From NCBI RefSeq assembly GCF_000235405.2, contig NC_017095.1:372001-436000 (forward strand): 64,000 nucleotides of DNA, written 5' to 3'. Under the pieces are notes generated by a model, which was given only the letters and a program-made list of their open reading frames with translations, made no database searches and had not been told where the DNA came from. The stretch comes from Fervidobacterium pennivorans DSM 9078 (lineage in GTDB: Bacteria; Thermotogota; Thermotogae; Thermotogales; Fervidobacteriaceae). Position 1 is the first letter of the stretch; the number at the start of each line of letters is the position of its first letter. The translations under genes and the position numbers were made by a program. This document shows positions 25,044 through 33,830 of this stretch, piece after piece.

Positions 25044-26268
25044 GACTTTTGAAGAATTCATTGGACAAGAGCACCTGCTGGGAAAAGGTGCTCTTTTACG
25101 TATATCTATAGAACAGAATCAACTTTTTTCCGCTATTCTTGCAGGTCCACCTGGGACCGGCAAAAGTTCTGTTTTGCAGTTGATAAAAAGTTACACCGAC
25201 TATGAAATCTACCAGCTGAATGCTGCTTTCACGTCTGTTGAGGAAATAAAAAAGCTTGAACACTACGCATACAATCTTCGGGGAATTAAAAAAGTATTGA
25301 TCTTTATCGACGAAATACACAGGTTTAACCGCAAACAGCAAGACGTGTTTTTGCCTGGTGTGGAAACTGGAGTTTATGTATTGTACGGCACAACAACGGA
25401 AAATCCGGAACATTCAATTAATCCTGCTCTTCTCTCTCGTTGCAGGGTGTTACGGTTTAAGAAACTAAGCAACGAGGACCTTTTAAGAATTCTTGAGAAA
25501 GCCATCAATTATTTGGGGATCAGAGTTAGCGAGTCAACGCAGGCATACCTCATAAACTCGGCAAATGGAGACGCACGGTTCTTACTAAATACGTATGAAC
25601 TCTTATCAAATATTGCGAAAAACCAGGGAAAAGATATTATAGATGACGTTGTTTTGAAAACCTACTTTGGTGAAGAATACACAAAATACAGCGACACTGA
25701 ACACTACAATCTAGCATCTGCTTTTATCAAAAGCATTAGAGGTAGTGACCCCGACGCTGCTCTTTACTACATGATGCGCATGATTGAAGGAGGAGAAGAC
25801 CCGCGTTTCATCGCGCGCAGACTCGTCATCTTAGCAAGTGAAGATGTGGGGTTAGCTGATCCATTTGCGCTTGTACTCGCAGTTGCAACGAGTCAAGCAG
25901 TTGAAAGCGTCGGCTTGCCCGAATGCATAATAAACCTTTCAGAATGCGTGATTTACCTTTCGCTTGCTCCAAAAAGTAATTCCAGTTACGAAGCAGTATC
26001 AAAGGCTCAAGAATTGGCAAAAAAGACTATGAATATACCTGTTCCAAGACATTTATTGAACGTTGAAGATAGTGGATACAAATATCCACACTTATACGGT
26101 GGTTTCGTAAAGCAAACCTACCTTCCCAAACAAATAAATGATAGGATTTACATTCCAAAAAATATAGCTAAAGAAACAAAGTTAGCAGAAGTTTACAAAA
26201 AACTCTGGAAAGAACGCTTCTCTTCGCAGGAATCAAATGTAAAAGATGAGGAAAAGGGGGGAAAGTAA
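25012..26268 (+). CDS. rarA: Replication-associated recombination protein RarA (MgsA)
   Basis: AAA+ ATPase related to clamp loaders, which acts at stalled replication forks with single-strand binding protein. The N-terminus LRPKTFEEFIGQEHLLGKG is diagnostic. Walker A AGPPGTGKSS is near residue 43, Walker B IFIDEIHRFN, sensor 1 GTTTENPEHSINPALLSRC, and the C-terminal MgsA tetramerisation region contains GSDPDAALYYMMRMIEGGEDPRFIARRLVI. The ATG at 25012 overlaps the end of the epimerase gene by 32 bases. Fits with the uracil-DNA glycosylase as a genome-maintenance operon. Confidence 0.94.
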   Translation: MNGLSEILRPKTFEEFIGQEHLLGKGALLRISIEQNQLFSAILAGPPGTGKSSVLQLIKSYTDYEIYQLNAAFTSVEEIKKLEHYAYNLRGIKKVLIFIDEIHRFNRKQQDVFLPGVETGVYVLYGTTTENPEHSINPALLSRCRVLRFKKLSNEDLLRILEKAINYLGIRVSESTQAYLINSANGDARFLLNTYELLSNIAKNQGKDIIDDVVLKTYFGEEYTKYSDTEHYNLASAFIKSIRGSDPDAALYYMMRMIEGGEDPRFIARRLVILASEDVGLADPFALVLAVATSQAVESVGLPECIINLSECVIYLSLAPKSNSSYEAVSKAQELAKKTMNIPVPRHLLNVEDSGYKYPHLYGGFVKQTYLPKQINDRIYIPKNIAKETKLAEVYKKLWKERFSSQESNVKDEEKGGK

Positions 26269-26269
26269 G

Positions 26270-26848
26270 ATGGGGACTTTTGAAACGATAGGTTCTGTAA
26301 AAGTTGGGGATGTTGAAATAAGATTCATCGTTGGAGATATAACAAAATTGGATGTGGACGCGATTGTAAACGCTGCGAATTCTTACTTGCAACACGGTGG
26401 AGGTGTTGCGGGTGCTATATCACGGGCTGGAGGTCCTGAAATCCAAAAAGAGAGTGATGAATACGTAAGGAAAAACGGGCCTGTCCCTCCCGGAGGTGTG
26501 GCTGTCACGGGCGCTGGTAATTTGAAAGCGAAGTACATTATACATACCGTCGGACCAATAGGAGATAAGGAAGGCAACGATGAAATTATGAAAAAGGCTT
26601 TCGAGAACATATTCTCGAAAGCCGATGAATTAGCGATAAATTCTGTTGCAATTCCTTTCGTTGGAACTGGAATCTTTGGTTATCCTCTCGAGAACTTCAT
26701 TAAAGTTTGCGTAGATGAAACATTAAAATTCTTTTCAAACTACAAAGGTCCGATAAAACTAGTTGTTTTTTGTGATATAGATAGTTCCAAAGTTCGGAAG
26801 TTGTTGCATTCCTTTGAAAATAGCTCTGAGCATCTTAAACAACGTTAG
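26270..26848 (+). CDS. Macro-domain protein (ADP-ribose binding/hydrolase)
   Basis: A stand-alone macro domain of 192 residues, expected to bind or hydrolyse ADP-ribose derivatives such as O-acetyl-ADP-ribose. Motifs: GDITKLDVDAIVNAANSYLQHGGGVAGAISRAGG (the NAAN and glycine loop of MacroD-type hydrolases), GGVAVTGAGNLKAKYIIHTVGP and IPFVGTGIFGYPLENF. The ATG at 26270 lies one base after the rarA stop, with AAGGGGGG upstream; an ATG at 26246 lacks a site. It is the last gene of the operon and ends tail-to-tail with the SUMF/PDZ gene, overlapping it by four bases. Confidence 0.92.
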   Translation: MGTFETIGSVKVGDVEIRFIVGDITKLDVDAIVNAANSYLQHGGGVAGAISRAGGPEIQKESDEYVRKNGPVPPGGVAVTGAGNLKAKYIIHTVGPIGDKEGNDEIMKKAFENIFSKADELAINSVAIPFVGTGIFGYPLENFIKVCVDETLKFFSNYKGPIKLVVFCDIDSSKVRKLLHSFENSSEHLKQR

Positions 26849-28776
26849 AATAGCCAAACCCCTAGTCTAACTTTTATTTCTATTGCTTTTCCTCCTCTAT
26901 CAATTGTGAGGGTTGAAATATCACCTTGTCTTTTTCCGGATAATGCTTTTAGTGCATCATCGTATGATTTGATGTTTTTTCCATCGATTTTTACTATAAC
27001 ATCCCCAGTTTTGATGCCTGCGAGTTGCGCAGGTGAACCTGTCTCTACAAAAGCTACGTAAAGACCCTCTGATTTTACGCTGTATTGTTTCTTAACATTC
27101 TCATTTACAACAAACCATGTGATTCCCAGTAGCTTGTTGTTAAGTGGTTTTTTGACTATATTAAACGCTTCTTCGGCGTCCATTACTACTCTAAAGGTTA
27201 CGTCATTTCTTGGTTCCGATGGTGTTAAAGGGATTCTATCTGTAATCCTTCCAGCCAGGACACCTGCTCTCCCAACGACGTATGTTCCAGTAGTGTTCAA
27301 CGGGTTTTCCTTAGGAAGCTTTTTGTAGGCATCTTTCGCATAGTAATCTCTGCACAACTCAATAGGATAACCATAGGTGTTTACAACCCCGTAAGGTGAT
27401 ATATCTACGTTTTCAAATTCATCCACCGGATAATCTTTTCTTCCATCGTTGTACTTAGTTTGGCTCTCGTTACCCCAAGGATATCTTCTCCCATCCGTAC
27501 CTCGAGCCGCCTTCTCCCATTGTGCTTCCGTTGGAAGCTGGTATCCTGCCCAATTACAATATGCTTTTGCTGAAGCGTAATTTATACCAGTTATTGGAAC
27601 GTTCAATAAATTAGCCGGAGCAGAATAACTTGCTCTGACTTTTTGACCCAAGAAATCTATCTCAACGGGGTTTATCTGTTTTCCAGCGATGATGGAAGAA
27701 CCTGTCTGTGAAGCTTTTAGGAAATCAAGATACTGTTTCACAGTAACAGGGTATTTAGATATGTAGAATGCCGAAACATAGACTTCACGTTGTGGTAATT
27801 CATCCTCTTCAACATTTTTCCAAGACGCATCTGCACCCATTTTAAACACCCCACCGGGAACAAGAACAAAAGTTATTCCTGTTCTTGGGTCAACAATCTC
27901 TTTAGGGTAGATGTTTATCTTTCTCACTTCTTTGCCTTCTACTTTTACAGGAACATCTGTGACAATTGTTGCTACACCGTCTTTATCGTATATAGCTTTT
28001 TCTAGTTGAATATACTGAACAATTTCAGAAGACTGTTCTTTCGCTTCTTTGTAAGTGGAAAAAACAATATTGTTTTCATTGACAATAACTTTCCCCCAGT
28101 GCCCAGAAATTTCGTACTGCGTATCTGAAATTTTCTTAACTACGCCGTAGAGTTTTCGTCCAGTATCAAGAACAACCATGTCATAACCTTTAGCTTGTTT
28201 GTAGGGGATATAAATGTATTCCAGTGCACCTTTTAGTATGAAGAACGTATTCTTGTAACTATCTACTACAGTAATATAGTCATCACTTGTGTTCAATTCA
28301 CCTCCAACAATCATTTCTCCATTAATTAGAGAGCATATATAATAATCGTTGAGTACTAATTCAACCTGGAAGAAAGGTTCTGACGTAACGCTAGGTAATT
28401 CCACTTTCTCAAAGCCCAGGTAGTCCACACTATCCGATTTCAAGTTTAGCTTAATCTTCCCGAACCATGTTGTAACTACCGCATAGTCTTTGGATAGTTC
28501 GATTACATAACCGCGGTATCTTTTACCGTTGAGTGAAAATTCTTGACCGCTCTGCGGTATCATTCCATCTTTAAAAACAATGCTTTGGATATCAGACACT
28601 GGGATCTGTATCTTGCCAAGTGTACTGTTTACGACTACGTAGCTACTGTTCGAATCTTCTATAGTCCCTTCAAGAGTCGAACCGTCTCTGTAAACTACAA
28701 TGACAGCAAAACCCTTTGATAATAATATCAATAGTACCACAAGAAAAATTGATAAAACGCTTATCCGAGTTCTCAT
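26845..28776 (-). CDS. Secreted SUMF1/FGE-domain protein with C-terminal PDZ
   Basis: A 643-residue exported protein. Signal peptide or anchor at residues 5-25 (SVLSIFLVVLLILLSKGFAVI); residues 30-290 contain repeated short beta modules (VYRDGSTLEGTIEDSNSSYVVVNSTLGKIQIPVSDIQSIVF; YRGYVIELSKDYAVVTTWFGKIKL). The formylglycine-generating-enzyme fold follows (FVLVPGGVFKMGAD; YPVTVKQYLDF; LPTEAQWEKAARG; RYPWGN; FRVV) and then a PDZ domain (GLYVAFVETGSPAQLAGIKTGDVIVKIDGK). The cysteine pair of catalytic FGE is not found near the GRAGVLAGR stretch, so it is probably a binding or structural member. ATG at 28776 with AGGGAGGT seven bases upstream. IS copy 2 begins 26 bases before the start. Confidence 0.8.
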   Translation of the reverse strand: MRTRISVLSIFLVVLLILLSKGFAVIVVYRDGSTLEGTIEDSNSSYVVVNSTLGKIQIPVSDIQSIVFKDGMIPQSGQEFSLNGKRYRGYVIELSKDYAVVTTWFGKIKLNLKSDSVDYLGFEKVELPSVTSEPFFQVELVLNDYYICSLINGEMIVGGELNTSDDYITVVDSYKNTFFILKGALEYIYIPYKQAKGYDMVVLDTGRKLYGVVKKISDTQYEISGHWGKVIVNENNIVFSTYKEAKEQSSEIVQYIQLEKAIYDKDGVATIVTDVPVKVEGKEVRKINIYPKEIVDPRTGITFVLVPGGVFKMGADASWKNVEEDELPQREVYVSAFYISKYPVTVKQYLDFLKASQTGSSIIAGKQINPVEIDFLGQKVRASYSAPANLLNVPITGINYASAKAYCNWAGYQLPTEAQWEKAARGTDGRRYPWGNESQTKYNDGRKDYPVDEFENVDISPYGVVNTYGYPIELCRDYYAKDAYKKLPKENPLNTTGTYVVGRAGVLAGRITDRIPLTPSEPRNDVTFRVVMDAEEAFNIVKKPLNNKLLGITWFVVNENVKKQYSVKSEGLYVAFVETGSPAQLAGIKTGDVIVKIDGKNIKSYDDALKALSGKRQGDISTLTIDRGGKAIEIKVRLGVWLF

Positions 28777-28793
28777 AACTTCTACCTCCCTCA

Positions 28794-28801
28794 ATTGCAT
28801 G
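28794..28801 (+). repeat. Target-site copy ATTGCATG, left of IS copy 2
   Basis: Reverse complement of the left flank of copy 1 (21873-21880). It does not match this copy's right flank. Confidence 0.85.
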
Positions 28802-29860
28802 GATAATGTTAACTAAAAGTATTGAAACTTTCCAAAAACCGCATTATCCTTATAAAGAGGGGACACCCCCCAACCAACTCTCGACAAAGGAGGTATCCCG
28901 ATATGAACAACTCAACGCTCTCTTGTCCAAAATGCGGTTCCACCAGCTTATACAAAAACGGTCATGACAAATACGGTAACCAACAATTCCTTTGCAAACT
29001 CTGCCATCATTCTTTCAAACTCTCCCATTCTCAAAAACGCAAAAACTTCCCTTTCCCTTATCCCAAATGCACTTCTTGTGGTAAATCTATGCAAATTTAC
29101 AAAGTCCGTCGCTCTTTCGTTGTCTTCCGTTGTAGAGCTTGTCGTACCAAAGATAGAGTACCTTTTAACCTCCCCGAACCAGTCACCCTTATTCCTGAGA
29201 AATTTAAATATTTCCGCTTCCCTATCTTTTTCGTCTTAAAGGCTTTTGTTTTGTATATGAAACACAATATGTCTTATCGCTCTCTTGCTCATTCTCTTAA
29301 TATCAAAGTATCTCATGTCACCATATACAAATGGGTTATTAAATTGTGTACTTTATTCTCTGTACTTTTTCCAACATTTACCATCGAAAATGTTTTCTCA
29401 GTTCATGCTGATGAAACTGTTCTTGTGTTCAAAGAACAAAAGTACTATGTTTGGCTATTAGTTGATCACGAAACTAACTTAATTCTTTGTTGGCATGTCT
29501 CAAAGTATCGTGATATGGGACAAGTCAAAGTATTGCTCGAGAAGTTCTTTGGTAATTCAAAACCTAGAAACATTGAACTTATTACTGATGGACTTGGTGC
29601 ATATGAAAGTGCAGTAAAGCTGTTGTTCAGAAATATCAATCACGTAGTGGTACCGCTCGGTAAAAACAATCAATGTGAATCTAAGTTTTCATTGTTGAAA
29701 GACTTTTTCCGACTCAAGCGAGGGCTGAAGAATACGAAGAACTTAGCGAAATATATTCAAGGATTTTGTGTAGTGAAGAATCTTTGGAAAACGCACAATG
29801 GCAATATCAATCGCATTCTTTCACAATTACACTCTTTCATCACTACAAGTTAACACTATC
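28802..29860 (+). mobile_element. IS6-like insertion sequence, copy 2
   Basis: Second 1059-bp copy, inverted relative to copy 1, with the same GATARTGTTAACT ends and transposase. The left flank is ATTGCATG and the right flank CATTTTAG, each the reverse complement of a flank of copy 1. The perfect identity suggests a recent event. Confidence 0.88.
28903..29853 (+). CDS. IS6-like DDE transposase with zinc ribbons (copy 2)
   Basis: Same 316-residue protein as the gene at 21888-22838, with intact zinc ribbons and DDE residues. The ATG at 28903 follows AAAGGAGGT by eight bases. The first 100 bases of the element contain an ATTATCC repeat at the tip and again about 45 bases inside (near 28843-28849), perhaps a transposase binding site. 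Both copies look functional. Confidence 0.88.
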   Translation: MNNSTLSCPKCGSTSLYKNGHDKYGNQQFLCKLCHHSFKLSHSQKRKNFPFPYPKCTSCGKSMQIYKVRRSFVVFRCRACRTKDRVPFNLPEPVTLIPEKFKYFRFPIFFVLKAFVLYMKHNMSYRSLAHSLNIKVSHVTIYKWVIKLCTLFSVLFPTFTIENVFSVHADETVLVFKEQKYYVWLLVDHETNLILCWHVSKYRDMGQVKVLLEKFFGNSKPRNIELITDGLGAYESAVKLLFRNINHVVVPLGKNNQCESKFSLLKDFFRLKRGLKNTKNLAKYIQGFCVVKNLWKTHNGNINRILSQLHSFITTS

Positions 29861-29868
29861 CATTTTAG
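29861..29868 (+). repeat. Target-site copy CATTTTAG, right of IS copy 2
   Basis: Reverse complement of the right flank of copy 1 (22940-22947). Confidence 0.85.
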
Positions 29869-29977
29869 TTTGAGTTATATTTGAAAAACAGGGCAAAAAC
29901 ATGTCGGTTTCTCAAAATTTCTAATATGAGTTTTGGAAGAAATTGATGGCAAAAAACAAAGTTTGACTAACAATTTT

Positions 29978-30007
29978 ATTATATCACAAAATAAACATCA
30001 AAATCAA
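29978..30007 (-). promoter_or_regulatory. Strong promoter pointing into IS copy 2
   Basis: On the minus strand: TTGATT (30002-30007), 18 bases, then TGA-TATAAT (29978-29983), an extended -10. No gene starts before IS copy 2 in this direction. In the inferred pre-inversion order it would lie about 135 bases upstream of the uracil-DNA glycosylase start. The rest of the 29869-30048 gap is AT-rich with nothing else recognisable. Confidence 0.6.
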
Positions 30008-30048
30008 TACTTAAGAAAGGATTTTTTGTTTGCTTTTACATGGCTAAT

Positions 30049-30080
30049 AAAAAACGCCACCGCTTCAGAGCGGTAGCGTT
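30049..30080 (-). terminator. Intrinsic terminator of the ABC exporter operon
   Basis: Twelve-base arms 30053-30064 and 30069-30080 pair with one A-C mismatch around the loop TCAG; on the minus strand the stem runs into TTTTTTATT. It lies 57 bases past the exporter stop. Confidence 0.85.
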
Positions 30081-30136
30081 GATGCCTATCTTTCACTCAG
30101 AAAAAGAAAGTTAGTTTTTAAAAATCGTTTTGAATA

Positions 30137-32053
30137 TTAAACTGTTTCAACCATGGCGCCAAGGAACTGACTTCTATAAAGTTCGGCGTAGAACCCATTC
30201 TTTTTGAGAAGTTCTTCGTGCTTCCCTATTTCGATAATCCTACCTTCATTCATAACTAATATAACGTCTGCATTCTTGATGGTTGAAAGCCTATGTGCTA
30301 CGACGAAAGATGTTCTACCTTTCATAATGTCTTTCATAGCCCTTTGAATATAAACCTCTGTGAGTGTATCAACGTTACTCGTTGCTTCGTCGAGAATCAG
30401 TATGTCAGGGTTAGCTAAGAATGCCCTTGCAATAGTAATAAGTTGTTTTTCACCTTGAGAAATGTTAGAGCTATCTTCTCCTATCACTGTGTCATAACCA
30501 TCAGGTAGAGCCATTATGAAATGGTGAACATGCGCCATCTTAGCAGCCTTAATTATCTCTTCTTCTGTTGCTCCATCTTTACCATATGCTATATTTTCCC
30601 TGATTGTTCCACTGAATAGCCAGGTATCTTGCAAGACCATGCCAAAGTGTTTTCTCAAATTGTATTTTTTGATGTCCCTGATGTCTATCCCGTCGACTTT
30701 TATGCTACCTCCCTGGATTTCGTAAAACCTCATGAGAAGATTAATGAGTGTTGTCTTACCTGCACCTGTTGGACCGACGATTGCAACCATTTGTCCGCTT
30801 TTAACATCTATATTTAAGTTCTCAATGAGTGGCTTTTCTGGAACATAGCTGAACTTGACATTTTCGAATTTGATATCACCTTTCACTCTTTCTAATTCGA
30901 TAGCATCTGGCTTATCAGGTTCCTCTTCTTCCTCTTCAAGTATCTGAAAAACTCTTTCGGCAGCGGCCAGTGTGGACTGAATCATATTCACGATATTAGC
31001 GATTTGAACAATCGGTTGATTGAATTGCCTTGAATACTGGATAAATGCCTGAACATCACCAACTGTTATAGCCTTCTTTGTAACAAGAACGCCACCACCA
31101 ACAGCTACTATGATATAACCTAAGTTTCCTATAAAGTTCATCACGGGCATTATTATACCTGTAATAAATTGGGCTTTTCTGCTCTCTTTGTATAGTTTTT
31201 CGTTTATTTCCCTAAATCTTTGAATTTCATCTTTCTCCCTTCCGTAAGTCTTAACTGCTAAAAAGCCGCCGTATACCTCTTCGGCTCTACCAGTTAACTC
31301 ACCGAGGTATCTTTGTTGTGCAGCAAAATATTTTTGTGATTTTTTGGCAATGAATACAGTTACGAAAGCACTCATCGGCAGTGTTATGAGTGTTAGTAGT
31401 GTTAAATTAAGATTAATTGTAATCATCATATAAGTTATGCCGATGATAGTAACGATACCTGAGATGAATTGTGTTAAACTTTGCTGCAATGTATTACTTA
31501 TCAAGTCTACATCGTTTGTCACACGGCTTATTACATCTCCATGTGAATGCCCATCATAGAATTTCAAGGGAAGTCGCTCGAGCTTATTATTAATATCCTC
31601 TCTCATCTTCCTCACAACATTTTGTGTGATTCCTGACATTAGATATCCTTGCAAGAAATTCAAAAGTGCGGCAACTGAATATAGAATGCCAACATTTAGT
31701 AGGATTCCAAAGATTTTTTCAAAGTCCATTTTTGTTTTTAAGAACCCGGCCAATGGGGTATTCCTTAGCATAACTACTCTAAAAATTTCTGTTGTGGCCT
31801 GTCCAAGGATTTTTGGAGCCTTTATCGTCAGTATTGTAGCAACAATCGTCAATGCAAAAACAATAACGATTCCAATTATGTGGGGTTTAAGGTATTTCAG
31901 CAGTTTTCGAGTGGTATTTTTCAAATCTTTTGGTTTTTCACCGCCACGTGCAAATGCAGGACCTCCGAATCCTCCACCTCTTCCAGGTCTTACTGTTTTT
32001 TTATCGCTTGCAGCAGGTCTTGTTTGTTGTTCTGTTCTTCTTTCTTCGCTCAT
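30137..32053 (-). CDS. Heterodimeric ABC exporter, catalytic-site subunit (TM288-like)
   Basis: Half-transporter of 638 residues: a Gly/Arg/Pro-rich cytoplasmic N-terminal extension of about 40 residues, a six-helix type IV exporter domain, and an ATPase domain. Walker A GPTGAGKTT, Q-loop VLQDTW, Walker B ILILDEATSNVD with the catalytic glutamate, and H-loop VVAHRLS are intact, but the signature is SNISQGEKQL instead of LSGGQ. With the upstream subunit this gives one working and one degenerate ATP site, as in TM287/288. It probably exports drugs or lipids. The ATG at 32053 has GAGGTG upstream; the GTG at 32062 is within that site. It starts 22 bases after its partner's stop. Confidence 0.92.
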   Translation of the reverse strand: MSEERRTEQQTRPAASDKKTVRPGRGGGFGGPAFARGGEKPKDLKNTTRKLLKYLKPHIIGIVIVFALTIVATILTIKAPKILGQATTEIFRVVMLRNTPLAGFLKTKMDFEKIFGILLNVGILYSVAALLNFLQGYLMSGITQNVVRKMREDINNKLERLPLKFYDGHSHGDVISRVTNDVDLISNTLQQSLTQFISGIVTIIGITYMMITINLNLTLLTLITLPMSAFVTVFIAKKSQKYFAAQQRYLGELTGRAEEVYGGFLAVKTYGREKDEIQRFREINEKLYKESRKAQFITGIIMPVMNFIGNLGYIIVAVGGGVLVTKKAITVGDVQAFIQYSRQFNQPIVQIANIVNMIQSTLAAAERVFQILEEEEEEPDKPDAIELERVKGDIKFENVKFSYVPEKPLIENLNIDVKSGQMVAIVGPTGAGKTTLINLLMRFYEIQGGSIKVDGIDIRDIKKYNLRKHFGMVLQDTWLFSGTIRENIAYGKDGATEEEIIKAAKMAHVHHFIMALPDGYDTVIGEDSSNISQGEKQLITIARAFLANPDILILDEATSNVDTLTEVYIQRAMKDIMKGRTSFVVAHRLSTIKNADVILVMNEGRIIEIGKHEELLKKNGFYAELYRSQFLGAMVETV

Positions 32054-32075
32054 CTTTCTCACCTCTTATTCTTTA

Positions 32076-33827
32076 TCAAATGGCTTCTTCTTTTGAAAGT
32101 TGGGAGTAAACTATCTCACGGTAAATTTCGTTTGTCTTCATCAGTTCTGAGTGAGTACCTATGCCGACAACCTTTCCGTCTTGTAGAACAATTATTTGAT
32201 CTGCGTTCATTATTGTTGCAACTCTTTGAGCTACGACAATCACAGTGGCATCTTTTGCTTCTTTGAATAATCTCAACCTTATCTTTGCATCTGTTTTGAA
32301 ATCGAGTGCACTGAACGTGTCGTCAAAGAGATATATTCTGGGCATCCCTGCTATCGCTCTTGCTAAAGAAATCCTTTGTTTTTGACCACCAGATAAATTT
32401 AAACCAGCTTGTTCTATATGGTAATCGAGCCCCTCTGGGTATTTTGATGCAAATTCAAGAACCTGAGCGATATCGGCTGCTCTTTCTACCATTTCATCTG
32501 TTACCCAATCTCGCCCAAATTTGATGTTTTCTCTAATAGATCCTGTGAAAATTACAGGTTTTTGCGTGGCGTAACCTATAATCCTTCTGAGAACATCGAA
32601 CGGAATTTCCCGGACATCTATTCCGTCTATCTTGACGCTCCCAAGTGTAACATCGTAGAACCGGGGAATTAGATTAAGAAGTGTTGTCTTACCAGAACCT
32701 GTGGAACCTATTATTGCCGTTATCTTCCCAGGCTCTGCTTTAAACGAAATCTCGCTTAAGACAGGTTCCTTTGCCCCAGGATAAGCGAACGTTACATTTT
32801 CAAATTCGACAATGCCTTTGATATCTGTAGGCTCCGAACTTTCAAACCATGTGATTTGTTTCCCTAAAGCTTTTGGGTTTATCACCTTCGGTTCGACACT
32901 TAAGACTTCGGTTATCCTCTTTGCAGATACACTTGCCCTCGGCAGGAAGATAAAGATGACGGATATCATAATGAACGAAAACATTATCTGGAGAACGTAT
33001 TGCATTACTGCCATCATTTGACCAACTTGCAAATTTCCGGCATCAATTTGCTTAGCACCAAACCATATTATGGCAAGTGTGGTAAAATTCATCACAACCA
33101 TCATATAAGGAAATAGTATGGAAGCCATCCTGTTAACCCACAGGGCAGTTCTTGTTAAATCCATGTTGGCATCTGAGAATCTCTTTTTTTCGTGGCCTTC
33201 CTTATTGAAAGCCCTTATAACCCGAATGCCTGTAACCCTTTCGCGAACAACGAGGTTTAACTTATCTATTTTCTTTTGCATACTTTTGAAAAGTGGTGCT
33301 ACGATGGCAGCAATTAAACCCAAACCACCGAGCATCACAGGCAAAGATATAGCAAGTATACCTGTCAGTTTGGCATCTTTATTCACTGCCATTATTATTC
33401 CACCAACAGCCATAACAGGTGCCATTACTACCATTCTAAGTATCATTACCGTTGCTTGCTGTATCTGGACTACATCGTTCGTTGTTCGTGTTATCAAGGA
33501 GGAAGTACTGAATTTGTTCATTTCCTCGAGGGAAAAGGAAGAAACTTTTTCAAAAACAGAATTTCTCAAATCTCTTCCAAGTCCCATACTCACAATCGAA
33601 GATGTGTAACTTGCAATAACAGATGCTATTACACCAATCAATGAAACAAGCAACATTTTACTACCAATACTCCAAATATAATCTACGTCTCCTCGTGTGA
33701 TACCTTTATCGACAATCTTTGACATCAGGTCTGGCAAGTATAGTGAAATAATGGCCTGAACAGCTACCAGTGTAACGGTAGTTATTATTAGAAGCCAATA
33801 CTTTTTGAAAGCCATCTTTATTACCAT
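32076..33827 (-). CDS. Heterodimeric ABC exporter, degenerate-site subunit (TM287-like)
   Basis: Partner half-transporter, 583 residues: six-helix exporter domain (residues 15-310) and ATPase domain. Walker A is GSTGSGKTT and the signature LNLSGGQKQR is canonical, but Walker B reads IYLFDDTFSALD, with Asp replacing the catalytic Glu, and the H-loop position reads VVAQRVA, with Gln replacing His. So this subunit supplies the degenerate nucleotide site and the good signature for its partner. Start ATG at 33827 with GGAGG inside the end of marR. The marR gene ends only four bases before, so repressor and pump are one operon. Confidence 0.93.
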   Translation of the reverse strand: MVIKMAFKKYWLLIITTVTLVAVQAIISLYLPDLMSKIVDKGITRGDVDYIWSIGSKMLLVSLIGVIASVIASYTSSIVSMGLGRDLRNSVFEKVSSFSLEEMNKFSTSSLITRTTNDVVQIQQATVMILRMVVMAPVMAVGGIIMAVNKDAKLTGILAISLPVMLGGLGLIAAIVAPLFKSMQKKIDKLNLVVRERVTGIRVIRAFNKEGHEKKRFSDANMDLTRTALWVNRMASILFPYMMVVMNFTTLAIIWFGAKQIDAGNLQVGQMMAVMQYVLQIMFSFIMISVIFIFLPRASVSAKRITEVLSVEPKVINPKALGKQITWFESSEPTDIKGIVEFENVTFAYPGAKEPVLSEISFKAEPGKITAIIGSTGSGKTTLLNLIPRFYDVTLGSVKIDGIDVREIPFDVLRRIIGYATQKPVIFTGSIRENIKFGRDWVTDEMVERAADIAQVLEFASKYPEGLDYHIEQAGLNLSGGQKQRISLARAIAGMPRIYLFDDTFSALDFKTDAKIRLRLFKEAKDATVIVVAQRVATIMNADQIIVLQDGKVVGIGTHSELMKTNEIYREIVYSQLSKEEAI

Positions 33828-33830
33828 TGT

